This document shows, piece by piece, positions 42,387-50,926 of a stretch of DNA of 64,000 nt. The stretch is from JANSYA01 sp965243385. GTDB taxonomy: Bacteria; Spirochaetota; Leptospiria; Leptospirales; Leptonemataceae. The notes under the pieces were generated by a model. The model saw only the letters and a list, made by a program, of their open reading frames with translations. It did not search any database and had not been told where the DNA came from. Location of the stretch: NCBI GenBank assembly GCA_965243385.1, contig CBDEUV010000002.1, forward strand, positions 806,001 to 870,000. The letters are read 5' to 3'. Each line of letters opens with the position of its first letter. Position 1 is the stretch's first letter. The translations under genes were made by a program, and so were the position numbers.

Positions 42387-43982
42387 TCAATCCTTGAGCC
42401 ACTCGACGCGATACAGATCCAGACGCCGGTCGCGAAAATTACGCACGCTGCCCTGGTAGCGCAGGTCTTTGAGCAAATCCAGATTCAGATCCGACACCAG
42501 GGTCATCTCGGTATTGGGCGTCGCCTCGGCGATGACGGCATCATGCGGAAAGGCGAAGTCCGCCGGCGAAAAGACCGCCGCCTGGGAATACTGGATGTCC
42601 ATGTTTTCGACTTTGGGTAAATTGCCGACGCTGCCGGTGATGACGACGTAACATTCGTTTTCGATCGCGCGGGCCTGGGCGCAGCGACGCACGCGCAGAT
42701 ACGCGTTTTTGGTATCGGTCCAGAAGGGCACGAACAGAATCTTCATGCCCTGCTCCGCCAGCAGCCGCGAAAGCTCGGGGAATTCGACGTCGTAACAGAT
42801 TAAGACGCCGACTTTGCCGACGTCGGTTTCGAAAACCGACAGCTCGTGTCCGCCGGTGAGCCCCCAGTAGGCCTGCTCGTCGGGCGTAATATGCAGCTTG
42901 TGCTGCGTCGCATAGGTTCCGTCGCGCCGGCAAACGAACGAGGTATTGTAAATCATTTCGGTTTCGACGTCGAGCACCGGCATGCTGCCCGCGATAATAT
43001 TGATATTGTACGCCAGCGCGAGTTCGACGATTTTTTCGCGCAGAAAATCCGTATACCCCGCGAGATGACGAATGGCGACGCCGGGCGTGCGATCGTTGGA
43101 CTCCGCCATCAACGGTCCGTTGAAAAACTCGGGCAACAAAACGAAATCCGCTTTATAACCCGCGATCGCGTCGACGAAATATTCGATCTGGTCGACGATC
43201 TCCTGGGGATTATTCACCCGGCGCATACCCCACTGTACGGCGCCCACCCGTACCACGGTTTTACGCTGGGTGAATACGTCCAGATCGCGCTCTTCATAGT
43301 AGATGTTGATCCACTCCAGCAGAGTCGCGTGCGAATGCGACTCGCGGTCTTCGGGGATATAATTACGGATAATGCGGCGCACGTGAAAATCGTTGGCGAG
43401 CTGAAAACTGAGCACTGGATCGTAGAGTTCCGAATTCTTAACTTTCTGTATATATTCTTTAACGGTCAGCGAGTCCGCGACTTTTTGATAACCGGGAATG
43501 CGACCGCCCGCGATGATGCGGCGCAGATTCAGCTCTTCGCACAGCGTCTTGCGGGCGTCGTACAGCCGACGGCCCAGCCGCAGACCGCGATACTCGGGAT
43601 GCACGAATACGTCGATGCCGTAGATCGTATCGCCCTTCGGGTCGTGAGTGTCGAAACGTCCGTCGGCGACGATCTGTTTGTAGGTATGATTGTCGCCGAA
43701 TTTGCGATACTCCAGCTGCAGACTGAGCGCCACCGCCACGACTTTGCCGTTGTCTTCGATCGCGATTTGCCCTTCCGGAAAACGATCGATGAGCGCATCC
43801 AGATAACGTCGCTCCCACGCTCCGTGCATCAGCGGGTAAACGAGATCCATAATTTCTTTTAGATCGTCGTAGTCGTCTTTCTGCAGACCGCGCAACACCA
43901 GACGGTGCTGGACGGTTTCCTCCTGTTCCGGGACGGCGCCTTCGGAATATGCACTGGATTCTGGCGGAAGCAGATCGGACAT
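42387..43982 (-). CDS. GNAT acetyltransferase-nitrilase fusion protein
   Basis: 531 aa. Residues about 28-225 are a GNAT-like domain with VHPEYRGLRLGRRLYDAR, the acetyl-CoA-binding motif. Residues about 240-525 are a carbon-nitrogen hydrolase with the full triad: Glu in FVLLPEFFNG, Lys in HKLHITPDE and Cys in VGVLICYDVEFPEL. This two-domain form is widespread and known in Leptospira, but its substrate is unknown; an amide-forming or amide-cleaving role on an amine substrate is plausible. Divergent from the plsC-type gene. Confidence 0.93.
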   Translation of the reverse strand: MSDLLPPESSAYSEGAVPEQEETVQHRLVLRGLQKDDYDDLKEIMDLVYPLMHGAWERRYLDALIDRFPEGQIAIEDNGKVVAVALSLQLEYRKFGDNHTYKQIVADGRFDTHDPKGDTIYGIDVFVHPEYRGLRLGRRLYDARKTLCEELNLRRIIAGGRIPGYQKVADSLTVKEYIQKVKNSELYDPVLSFQLANDFHVRRIIRNYIPEDRESHSHATLLEWINIYYEERDLDVFTQRKTVVRVGAVQWGMRRVNNPQEIVDQIEYFVDAIAGYKADFVLLPEFFNGPLMAESNDRTPGVAIRHLAGYTDFLREKIVELALAYNINIIAGSMPVLDVETEMIYNTSFVCRRDGTYATQHKLHITPDEQAYWGLTGGHELSVFETDVGKVGVLICYDVEFPELSRLLAEQGMKILFVPFWTDTKNAYLRVRRCAQARAIENECYVVITGSVGNLPKVENMDIQYSQAAVFSPADFAFPHDAVIAEATPNTEMTLVSDLNLDLLKDLRYQGSVRNFRDRRLDLYRVEWLKD

Positions 43983-44202
43983 GTGCCTGAGATTATTTGC
44001 CGCCGCCGGACAGTCAGCTCATTTCTCGTTTTCAGGCCGCACGAAAAAGACGAATGCCGCGGGGTATGGACGGCACGGCCGCTGCAGTTCGAAAAGAAGT
44101 CTGGTCGCTGGTCGAAGCGGCGTTAATACAATACGACCCGCAGATCGTCGCGGCGGGCTGATACGGTCGAATTTCAAAAGCGCTTGCAGCCGCAGGAGCT
44201 CT

Positions 44203-44955
44203 TTGATTTTGATCGAGAGCGTGCGTTCTTTGTTTTTGTGGCTGCTGGCCGCGCTGATCTTTCTGTCGTATGCTGCGGTCCTGGTCCCGATTCTATGGCT
44301 CCGGCCGCAAAACCTGATACACCGCGCCGCTCGCAGCTGGTCGCTGCTGGTTTGCCGTATCGCGGGCGTGCGCGTTGATATTCAAAGACCGCCGGCTTCG
44401 CACACCGGCGGGCAGGCGACGCCCGAACACCAGCCGCTGGTCGTCGTTTCGAATCACCTGAGTCTCTTCGATATGGTCGTGATGTACTGCGTCTTTCCGG
44501 AACTGCAGTTTCGCTGGCTGGCGAAGGCGTCGCTCTTTCGCATTCCCATCTGGGGCTGGGGCATGTGGGGCGCCGGCTATATTCCGGTGAAACGCGACAA
44601 CCCCGCGAACGCCCGGGAGAGTATGCAGGCCGCCGCCGAACACGTACGCGGCGGCAAATCGGTTATCGTCTTCGCCGAAGGGACGCGCGGGCCGGGCGGC
44701 GGACGTATGCTGCCTTTTAAAAAAGGCGGCTTTGTACTGGCGAAGCGAGCGGCCGTCCCGATTCAGCCGATGAGCATTCTCGACTCCGATCGTATCATTC
44801 CGCCGAAAAAGAAGCAGTGGATCCAGCCCATTCGCAAAGGTACGGTGCACGTAGTCTTACACCCGCAGCTCAGGCCCGAGACCATCGAAGCGCTGTCGGT
44901 CGAAGAACTGCGAGAGCAGCTACGCGAAACGATCGGCGCTCCGTTGAATCGCTGA
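44203..44955 (+). CDS. 1-acyl-sn-glycerol-3-phosphate acyltransferase (PlsC-like)
   Basis: About 250 aa. Adds an acyl chain to lysophosphatidic acid in phospholipid synthesis. One N-terminal membrane helix (about 8-32), then motif NHLSLFD (catalytic His and Asp), the GAGYIPVKRDN stretch and FAEGTRGPGG. AGGAG at 44194-44198 favours a TTG start at 44203 or 44209; the frame is open from 43981 but its first 74 codons look non-coding. Convergent with the next operon, 41 bp apart. Confidence 0.88.
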   Translation: MILIESVRSLFLWLLAALIFLSYAAVLVPILWLRPQNLIHRAARSWSLLVCRIAGVRVDIQRPPASHTGGQATPEHQPLVVVSNHLSLFDMVVMYCVFPELQFRWLAKASLFRIPIWGWGMWGAGYIPVKRDNPANARESMQAAAEHVRGGKSVIVFAEGTRGPGGGRMLPFKKGGFVLAKRAAVPIQPMSILDSDRIIPPKKKQWIQPIRKGTVHVVLHPQLRPETIEALSVEELREQLRETIGAPLNR

Positions 44956-44996
44956 GCTTTTGAGCGGGCGAATAGCGCGGCGCGACGCCGGCCGGC

Positions 44997-45653
44997 TCAG
45001 TCCACCGGTCGATACGGTTCTTCGCGCACGATGCGACCGTAAACGATCTTTATAAACAGCACTGGAATAAACCACTCCAGATACGGAATGGGAGCGACAA
45101 AATAGAGCTCGACGAGCAGCACCGCGAGAATCCAGAGCATCGCCAGCGGCCGGCGCAAATAGAGCGGGACGCAGAGCGTAGCCCATACCGTCATTTGCAG
45201 AACCAGGTACCATCCCAATCCATAGAGCGGTCGATCGAAAAGCCAGCCGACGAAGATTGGATGCACATGTACCGCGGCGAAGGCGACATGATTTCTCAGG
45301 AAAACGCCGACCCCGCTTTTGGCCGGGCTGGAACGCGCATCCGACGTCGCGCCGCGATGATAATAGCGTTTGCACGAGTTCAGACTATTCGCAATCATTC
45401 CGCCCGCGATGTCCGCTCCCAATCCCAGTACGATCGCCCACAGCCACCACGACCATTCCGGGCCGCGACCCGTGAACTCCAACCCTGCATAAGCCGCAAA
45501 GAGCAAGAACACCCCCAACCAGACCACTCCGCGTTCCGCCCCGGTCGCTCCGGGGCCGAAAAACCCGTCCGGCGGGCCCGAGTAATTCCATTCAATATTC
45601 GCCGCTTCGCGCGGCGCCTCGGTCATAAATCGATTCATCCTTTTCGTTTTCAT
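44997..45653 (-). CDS. Hypothetical membrane protein
   Basis: 218 aa, family not recognised. About four or five hydrophobic segments (clear at about 44-62, 70-88, 128-150 and 160-195), rich in Trp and Tyr. The loop RYYHRGATSDARSS and the HHxH-like HVAFAAVHVHPIFVG stretch are noticeable and could bind a metal, but I assign nothing. Its ATG overlaps the stop of the SDR gene (ATGA). C-terminus YRPVD. Confidence 0.7.
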   Translation of the reverse strand: MKTKRMNRFMTEAPREAANIEWNYSGPPDGFFGPGATGAERGVVWLGVFLLFAAYAGLEFTGRGPEWSWWLWAIVLGLGADIAGGMIANSLNSCKRYYHRGATSDARSSPAKSGVGVFLRNHVAFAAVHVHPIFVGWLFDRPLYGLGWYLVLQMTVWATLCVPLYLRRPLAMLWILAVLLVELYFVAPIPYLEWFIPVLFIKIVYGRIVREEPYRPVD

Positions 45654-46705
45654 AAGTTTCCCTCATCTGTAGCTAACGCGGCGGTGGAATTCGCCGTCGG
45701 CCTTTCGACCAGCTCCTGAAAAAAATCGCCGACCCGTCGCGAGCCGACGCGTTCTCCCACCGCGTTCACGATCAGAGCATGCATCAGAAAATCGACGGGG
45801 CCGCTGCGCGCTTCCGGCAAGAGGTGGCGGGCCAGCCAGGCGATCGTCCGGGCCAGCCAGCGCGGCAAATGAGTGATGCGCGTCGGTCGATTCAGAGCGA
45901 CGAACGCCAGCCGGGCGATGTCGTCGTGACTCAGGATTTCCGGACCGCCGACTGCGATTGTGCGCTGACGATATCCGGAACTCATCGCGGACGCAGGCGC
46001 GCCGACGCCATGGCCTCTAATGTCCCGGGCGCTCATATCTGTTCGACAGAGTACATCGGCGCAAACGCGGGCCAGGTCTTCGCCATGGATCGGATTCATC
46101 TGAACGCGACCCGGCCGGCCGAACACGAACGCGCGGCCCCGCTCCGCCATACGCAGAAATTCCGTCAGGTCCGAAAAGAATCCCGACGGCCGTAAGACCA
46201 CGCTGTCGATCGGCGCGGCTGTGAGTTCGGCCACGAAACGCTCTTTGGCCTGGATCAGGGCGACCCGCGGCATATGCTCAGCGCCCAGCGAGGCGACATA
46301 GACGAAGCGGCGCGCTGGCTTTTTTTCGTGCAGGGCCGCATCCAGCAGATTGCGATTGTACCGATAGTCCACGTCCATATAACGCAGGCCGTCTTTCTGG
46401 CGGGTGATACCGACCGCCGAAAAGATCGCGTCCATTCCCTGACACGCCCTGCGCAAAAACTCGCGCCCTGCGGAGTCCGCGTTCTGCTTCGTCCTGTGGA
46501 CCAGGACTTCATCGGCCCATCGAGCGACCGCCGCCACCTGCTCCGGCCGGCGCACAATCGCCCGGACAAAAGCGCCCCGGGCCTGTAATTCGCGCAGAAC
46601 GAATCCGCCGAGATACCCGGTGGCTCCGGCGACCAGCACTCGCGGCCGCCGGAGTTCCGCTCCGATGATTTCTCCAGGATTGCCCGCATCCTGATTTGCA
46701 TTCAT
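45650..46705 (-). CDS. Atypical short-chain dehydrogenase / NAD(P)H-binding protein
   Basis: 351 aa from the ATG at 46705, with GGAGG six bases upstream; a longer frame to 46915 runs back through the operator region and is not believed. Extended/atypical SDR (NmrA-like): nucleotide motif VAGATGYLGGFVLREL and Arg/Lys after the second strand (AIVRRPEQ), suiting NADP. A substrate region has FIRMA-like FLRMAERG; the usual YxxxK is not evident. Probably an oxidoreductase, or a redox-sensing or epimerase-like protein. Coupled to the downstream membrane protein and divergent from a TetR gene. Confidence 0.83.
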   Translation of the reverse strand: MNANQDAGNPGEIIGAELRRPRVLVAGATGYLGGFVLRELQARGAFVRAIVRRPEQVAAVARWADEVLVHRTKQNADSAGREFLRRACQGMDAIFSAVGITRQKDGLRYMDVDYRYNRNLLDAALHEKKPARRFVYVASLGAEHMPRVALIQAKERFVAELTAAPIDSVVLRPSGFFSDLTEFLRMAERGRAFVFGRPGRVQMNPIHGEDLARVCADVLCRTDMSARDIRGHGVGAPASAMSSGYRQRTIAVGGPEILSHDDIARLAFVALNRPTRITHLPRWLARTIAWLARHLLPEARSGPVDFLMHALIVNAVGERVGSRRVGDFFQELVERPTANSTAALATDEGNL

Positions 46706-46731
46706 AAGCGCCTCCCCGAACAGCGTGCAAA

Positions 46732-46805
46732 TGACCGACCAGCCGGTCAATAAAAACAAACAGGCAGGGCGGGCCGGCGAGGTTTTTTTACTGACCGGCG
46801 GGTCG
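46732..46805. promoter_or_regulatory. Two palindromic operator-like sites for the TetR regulator
   Basis: Site 1 (46732-46749) is TGACCG-N6-CGGTCA, a perfect 6+6 palindrome. Site 2 (46792-46805) is TGACC-N4-GGTCG, with one mismatch. Both share TGACC/GGTC half-sites and sit between the divergent SDR and TetR genes, where a TetR repressor normally controls itself and its target. The spacing between centres is about 58 bp. Confidence 0.7.
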
Positions 46806-46828
46806 ACTTGCGTCACCCTGGTCCGCAA

Positions 46829-47461
46829 ATGGCTCCCAAAATCGTCGATCGAGAAGAAAAGCGGCGCACCCTGCTCGCGGCGGCCGGACAGGTATTCAGC
46901 GCCCGGGGCTTTCATGAGACCCGTATGGCCGAAATCGCCGTGGCCGCCGGAGTGGGTAAGGGCACGATCTACGAATACTTCGAGAAAAAAGAAGATCTGC
47001 TGGCGGGCCTCTTCGATCTATTCTGGGAAGGCTTCGAGGCCCGGGCGGCCGCTCTATCGCAGCCCGACGCTGACGCCGCCGGACATCCGGGCGGCCGCGA
47101 ACGCCTGATTCAGCACTTCGTCGAAAGCGTGGAAGCCTCCGAAGAGCTCGCCGAAATGATTCCCATCTATTTTGAATTCTTCGGCGCCCGCTACACCCGA
47201 CCGGACGATCCCTATCGCCGGAAGATGGAGGAGTTGATCGCAAGCCTGACCCGCTCCTACGCCGCGGCGATTCGCCGACTGCAAAAGAACGGCGAAATCT
47301 CAGCGGACCTGGACCCGAACGCGTTCAGCCGTATGCTGTTCGCGTCGCTTGACGGCATTGTGTTACACTTCGGATTTTTCCGTCCGAACGCCGCGAGCTT
47401 CCGCAAACAAAAGCGGGAGCTGCGCCGCATGCTGGAAACCGCCCTGCGCCCCAATTCCTGA
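46829..47461 (+). CDS. TetR-family transcriptional regulator
   Basis: 210 aa from the ATG at 46829; an upstream TTG at 46808 is in the operator region. The N-terminal helix-turn-helix is typical: FHETRMAEIAVAAGVGKGTIYEYFEKKEDLL. The C-terminal ligand domain contains LNK-type helices with FFGARYTRPDDPYRRK and ends in RRMLETALRP. Divergent from the SDR/membrane operon with two palindromes between, so it likely represses that operon and itself. The ligand is unknown, possibly an envelope stress compound or fatty acid. Confidence 0.93.
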   Translation: MAPKIVDREEKRRTLLAAAGQVFSARGFHETRMAEIAVAAGVGKGTIYEYFEKKEDLLAGLFDLFWEGFEARAAALSQPDADAAGHPGGRERLIQHFVESVEASEELAEMIPIYFEFFGARYTRPDDPYRRKMEELIASLTRSYAAAIRRLQKNGEISADLDPNAFSRMLFASLDGIVLHFGFFRPNAASFRKQKRELRRMLETALRPNS

Positions 47462-47544
47462 ACCGCCTGCCTGCTTGAGCGCCGGACAACCGGCGCGGTT
47501 TCGTGCTTGACTCGACGCCTGCGGACCGCGCATCACTGGAGGGC

Positions 47545-49365
47545 ATGAAATTTCATAGCTTCGATTTGATCGCGCTTATTGTTCTCGGAGCGAGTCTGCT
47601 GGTACGCCTGCTCCTATCGCTCGACATTCCGCTCGTAGCGGACGAAGCCTATTATTGGGAGTGGTCCCGCCAGTTGGACTTTTCCTATTATGACCAGGGT
47701 CCGGGCGTCGCGCTCTATATCCGCGCGTTTACGGCGATTCTCGGCGATACGCATTTCGCGCTCAAGCTGGCGGCGATTGCGGCGGCCCTGATAACGGTGC
47801 TTTTGTTTTATGCGACGACCTGGCGACTGGGGTTCTCGCCCGTGCGCCGAATGCTCGCCGTTTTGATCGTGACCTTTTTGCCCGGTTATTTCGCCGGCGC
47901 GATTTTGATCATGCACGATTCGCCGTTCATGATCGCCTGGGCCGCGGCTCTGTACTTTACGGTCGCCTATATTCGCAGCGGCGAATCGGTCGCCACGCGA
48001 CGGCCGCTGTATCTCTGGCTGGTCTTCGCCTGCGTGGGCCTGGGTGAATTGTCAAAACACACGATGGCTTTTTTCGCGCTATCTTTCGCCATCTGGATGT
48101 TCACGGATCGGCGCGAGCTGCGGCTGTTTACGAAGTGGTACTTCTGGGGCGGCTGCGCCCTGGCCCTGGCGCTGGTGAGTCCGATCCTCATCTGGAACGC
48201 GAACCATAACTGGGACGGCGTAACCGCGATTCTATATCTGCGGTCTTCGCTCGGCAGCTCCGGCGGCGCCGAAACCGCCGCGAATTATCTGGTCGGCCAG
48301 CTTTTGACTTTTTCACCTCTCTGGCTGTTGGTCTTCGCGGGGCTGGCGATCAGCGCTGCAAACAAAACGATACGCGCGAAACTCGCCGCCTTTCGCGCGC
48401 GGCGCTCGAAATCGAACAAGAACCGTGAAGAAGCTCAGAGCGACGGGGACGCGAAAATCGAGGACTCGCAGAGAAACGACTCTACGACTCCGCCGGAAAT
48501 TCGTTTTCTGTGGATCAATGCGCTGATTCTGCCGTTGTTCTTTTTGTATCTTTCGGCTTCGCGCGAAATCCAGGGCAACTGGACCTTCGCCTCGTATCTG
48601 GCCTGCGTCCTGCTTTTAGTGCGGGCGCTTCCGGAGCGGTGGTCCGCGGCGGGCCGCAGTGCGCGCCTGGCCGTGATTGCTTTCGCCGCCGGCACGATCT
48701 TTACCGTGGCCCTGAACGTGCTCGCGTATTTCTCGATCCCGCTGGTGAAAATCGCGCAGGCGCAGGGCTACAAAATCGAGTCGTACTTCGTGCCCGGCTA
48801 CCGCCCCGTGGGGTTCGCCGAAGCCATCGCCGAAATTACCGCTTTCCGGGATCGCGAAGCGCCCGACGCGGGGATCGTCGCGTCGAACCGTTATCAGGAC
48901 GCGGCCGTGGCCAGCTGGCATTCGCCCGGGCAGCCTTTCGTGACGTCGATGAACGTCATGCAACGCAATCAATACAACTACTGGCCGGGGCTGGAAAAAG
49001 GCCGCGACTACGTCGTCTATTATATTCACGAAAAGACCTGCGAACGCTCCGAAGTCTTTATTCAGCCGACCCTGGGATTCATGTTCGACGAGGTCGAAGA
49101 GTTTCCCGAGCGCGACGTGGTGGTCGACGGCACGGTCGTCAAACGCTACCAGGCCTATATCGCGCGCAACTATCGTCGCAGCTGGGAAGACATGGTATAT
49201 AATTATTTCGTGCGCCGTTCGATTCAGGATATGATGCCGAATCTGCGCGGGTACTTTTCAAAAGTCGACACGAAGGCCGGTCAGGCCGACGCCATGCTGG
49301 CCCTGCAACGCCTGCGGGCGGCGCGGGCCGGAGGCGACGGCTGTGGATTTTTGAGCGGTCTTTAG
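47545..49365 (+). CDS. GT39-type membrane glycosyltransferase (ArnT/PMT-like)
   Basis: 606 aa from ATG 47545 (GGAGG lies close upstream; an alternative TTG at 47503 is less likely). About ten membrane segments. Catalytic loop PLVADEAYYWEWSRQLDFSY near residue 30 has the Asp/Glu acids of the dolichyl-phosphate-mannose transferase superfamily. The C-terminal 150 residues are soluble and end in GCGFLSGL. An inserted basic loop (KSNKNREEAQSDGDAK) is at about 300. Transfers a sugar from a polyprenyl carrier to lipid or protein on the outer face; donor and acceptor are unknown. The next gene overlaps its stop. Confidence 0.87.
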   Translation: MKFHSFDLIALIVLGASLLVRLLLSLDIPLVADEAYYWEWSRQLDFSYYDQGPGVALYIRAFTAILGDTHFALKLAAIAAALITVLLFYATTWRLGFSPVRRMLAVLIVTFLPGYFAGAILIMHDSPFMIAWAAALYFTVAYIRSGESVATRRPLYLWLVFACVGLGELSKHTMAFFALSFAIWMFTDRRELRLFTKWYFWGGCALALALVSPILIWNANHNWDGVTAILYLRSSLGSSGGAETAANYLVGQLLTFSPLWLLVFAGLAISAANKTIRAKLAAFRARRSKSNKNREEAQSDGDAKIEDSQRNDSTTPPEIRFLWINALILPLFFLYLSASREIQGNWTFASYLACVLLLVRALPERWSAAGRSARLAVIAFAAGTIFTVALNVLAYFSIPLVKIAQAQGYKIESYFVPGYRPVGFAEAIAEITAFRDREAPDAGIVASNRYQDAAVASWHSPGQPFVTSMNVMQRNQYNYWPGLEKGRDYVVYYIHEKTCERSEVFIQPTLGFMFDEVEEFPERDVVVDGTVVKRYQAYIARNYRRSWEDMVYNYFVRRSIQDMMPNLRGYFSKVDTKAGQADAMLALQRLRAARAGGDGCGFLSGL

Positions 49366-49366
49366 T

Positions 49367-49906
49367 ATGAGCTGCTCAGACTTCGAAAACGCGCAGAAAA
49401 CCAATATGGAAAGCACATCATTGAACGCAAAATCGATTCACAAGAGCGGCGGCGTCCGATTCACCCGACTCGAGCCCGGCACGTCGCGCATTCTGCTCGC
49501 TATCGCGCTGGTACTGGTGTTCGCGAGCGGCTGTCGCGAACCGAAGCCGGAGCTGCCTTCGCCCGCGAATTATCCCGAGTTCATTAAAGGCGGCGCGGAA
49601 GCGATCTGTATCCGATTAAAATACTGTACGACGAAAATCATTCGCACGCTTTCGCCGGGCCTGCAGAACCGGGTTACGGTCTCCGGCTGCGTTGAAACGG
49701 CTCTTGCCGACGCCGAAAAGAAACTCGCGGTGCATACTCCCGAGATGATTCAATTTTCCGTTTTGTGTTACCAGGCGATCGTCGAAGCGCCGTGCGATCA
49801 AATCGCGCTGATGGCCTACTGGCATCCCGCCTGCAATCGGCTGCGGCAGGTTTCCAACGAACGCTTTCGCCTGTACCCCGTCGCCGAGCCGCCCACGTAC
49901 GACTGA
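49367..49906 (+). CDS. Small cysteine-rich lipoprotein
   Basis: 179 aa. Lipobox VFASGC (about residue 50). Seven cysteines in all: the lipid Cys and six others, in AICIRLKYC, VSGC, VLCYQ, APCDQ and HPAC. The spacing recalls the seven-Cys lipoprotein families described in Leptospira (from memory). Probably surface or periplasmic and disulphide-bonded. Starts one base after the GT39 stop and is followed by the hydrolase gene, so it shares the operon. AGGAG-like CAGGAGATCC of the next gene begins just after. Confidence 0.8.
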   Translation: MSCSDFENAQKTNMESTSLNAKSIHKSGGVRFTRLEPGTSRILLAIALVLVFASGCREPKPELPSPANYPEFIKGGAEAICIRLKYCTTKIIRTLSPGLQNRVTVSGCVETALADAEKKLAVHTPEMIQFSVLCYQAIVEAPCDQIALMAYWHPACNRLRQVSNERFRLYPVAEPPTYD

Positions 49907-49924
49907 CAATCAGGAGATCCGAAC

Positions 49925-50866
49925 ATGAATACAACAAATCGCATCGCGGCGGTCGTCTTTACGATTCTATTCGGCCTGCTGTTGATCTATCGCTTTTTTC
50001 CCGGCGTAACCCTGGCGGCCATCTACCAGAGCTACGCTCTGCGCTCCGGCGTATCGGCGGAGGTCGCGAAAATCCCCGCGACTGATGGCGCGCCGGCTCT
50101 GCGCGTTCCGTACTATCAGGGCGGCCAGAATCAACAAATCATGGTGTTGCTGCACGGCTTCGGCGACTCGAAAATCTCGTTCGTGCAGGCCGCGCGCTGG
50201 CTCGTTCCGCACTATACCGTAATCATGCCCGACGTGCCCGGCTTCGGCGATACCGATTATTCCGCAAACGAAAGCTACGGACCGCGTTCGCAGGTCGCGC
50301 GCCTGCATCGATTTTTAGAACACATCCAGGCCTTGCGTAACGGTCCGATCATCCTCGGAGGCAATAGCATGGGCGGGCATATCAGCGCGGCCTACGCGCT
50401 GCAGTATCCGGAAAACGTCCAGAAGCTGCTGTTGCTCGACTCCGCGGGCCTGCGGGTCGACGACCCCGTGCCGTACAAACCGAGCGCGGCTCCTTTACGC
50501 ACGAACGAAGACTTCGACGCCTATCTCGACGGCAATTTTGTAAAAAAGCCGTGGGTACCCGGTCCCTTTCGAAAAATGTTTATCGAAAAATCCCAGGCCA
50601 ACTTCGAACGCTTGAATCAAATTCGCGCGGATATTCGCGCCGATCAAGACTATATCCTGAACGATCGCATTCAGCAAATCGCGCAACCGACCCTGGTCCT
50701 CTGGGGCGACCAGGACACCACGGTCTCGCCGGCCCACGCGCGTTACTGGGACGCGCAGTTGCCGGATTCGACGCTGATCATTCTGGAGGCGATGGGTCAT
50801 TCGCCGCAATACGAACGCCCGCAAGAAACCGCGCAGTTGCTGCTCGATTTTCTACAGGCGCCCTGA
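49925..50866 (+). CDS. Alpha/beta hydrolase, membrane-anchored
   Basis: 313 aa. One N-terminal membrane helix (about 8-28), then an alpha/beta hydrolase core. Oxyanion MVLLHGFGDS, nucleophile Ser in GGNSMGGH, Asp in LWGDQDTTV and His in AMGHSPQYE give a complete triad. RBS CAGGAG nine bases before the ATG. A lipase, esterase or C-C hydrolase are all possible; the family is too broad to choose. It shares the strand with the GT39 and Cys-rich lipoprotein genes. Confidence 0.9.
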   Translation: MNTTNRIAAVVFTILFGLLLIYRFFPGVTLAAIYQSYALRSGVSAEVAKIPATDGAPALRVPYYQGGQNQQIMVLLHGFGDSKISFVQAARWLVPHYTVIMPDVPGFGDTDYSANESYGPRSQVARLHRFLEHIQALRNGPIILGGNSMGGHISAAYALQYPENVQKLLLLDSAGLRVDDPVPYKPSAAPLRTNEDFDAYLDGNFVKKPWVPGPFRKMFIEKSQANFERLNQIRADIRADQDYILNDRIQQIAQPTLVLWGDQDTTVSPAHARYWDAQLPDSTLIILEAMGHSPQYERPQETAQLLLDFLQAP

Positions 50867-50886
50867 GCGGCATCCGGATTCGATTC

Positions 50887-50906
50887 TCGGCCGGCACGCT
50901 GGCCGA
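50887..50906. terminator. Hairpin between convergent genes
   Basis: Stem TCGGCC (50887-50892) with GGCCGA (50901-50906), eight-base loop. No T-run on either side, so it is a weak or factor-assisted terminator between the hydrolase (plus) and the GT39 gene (minus). Confidence 0.35.
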
Positions 50907-50926
50907 AACGGGGGCGAGCCTCCGGC

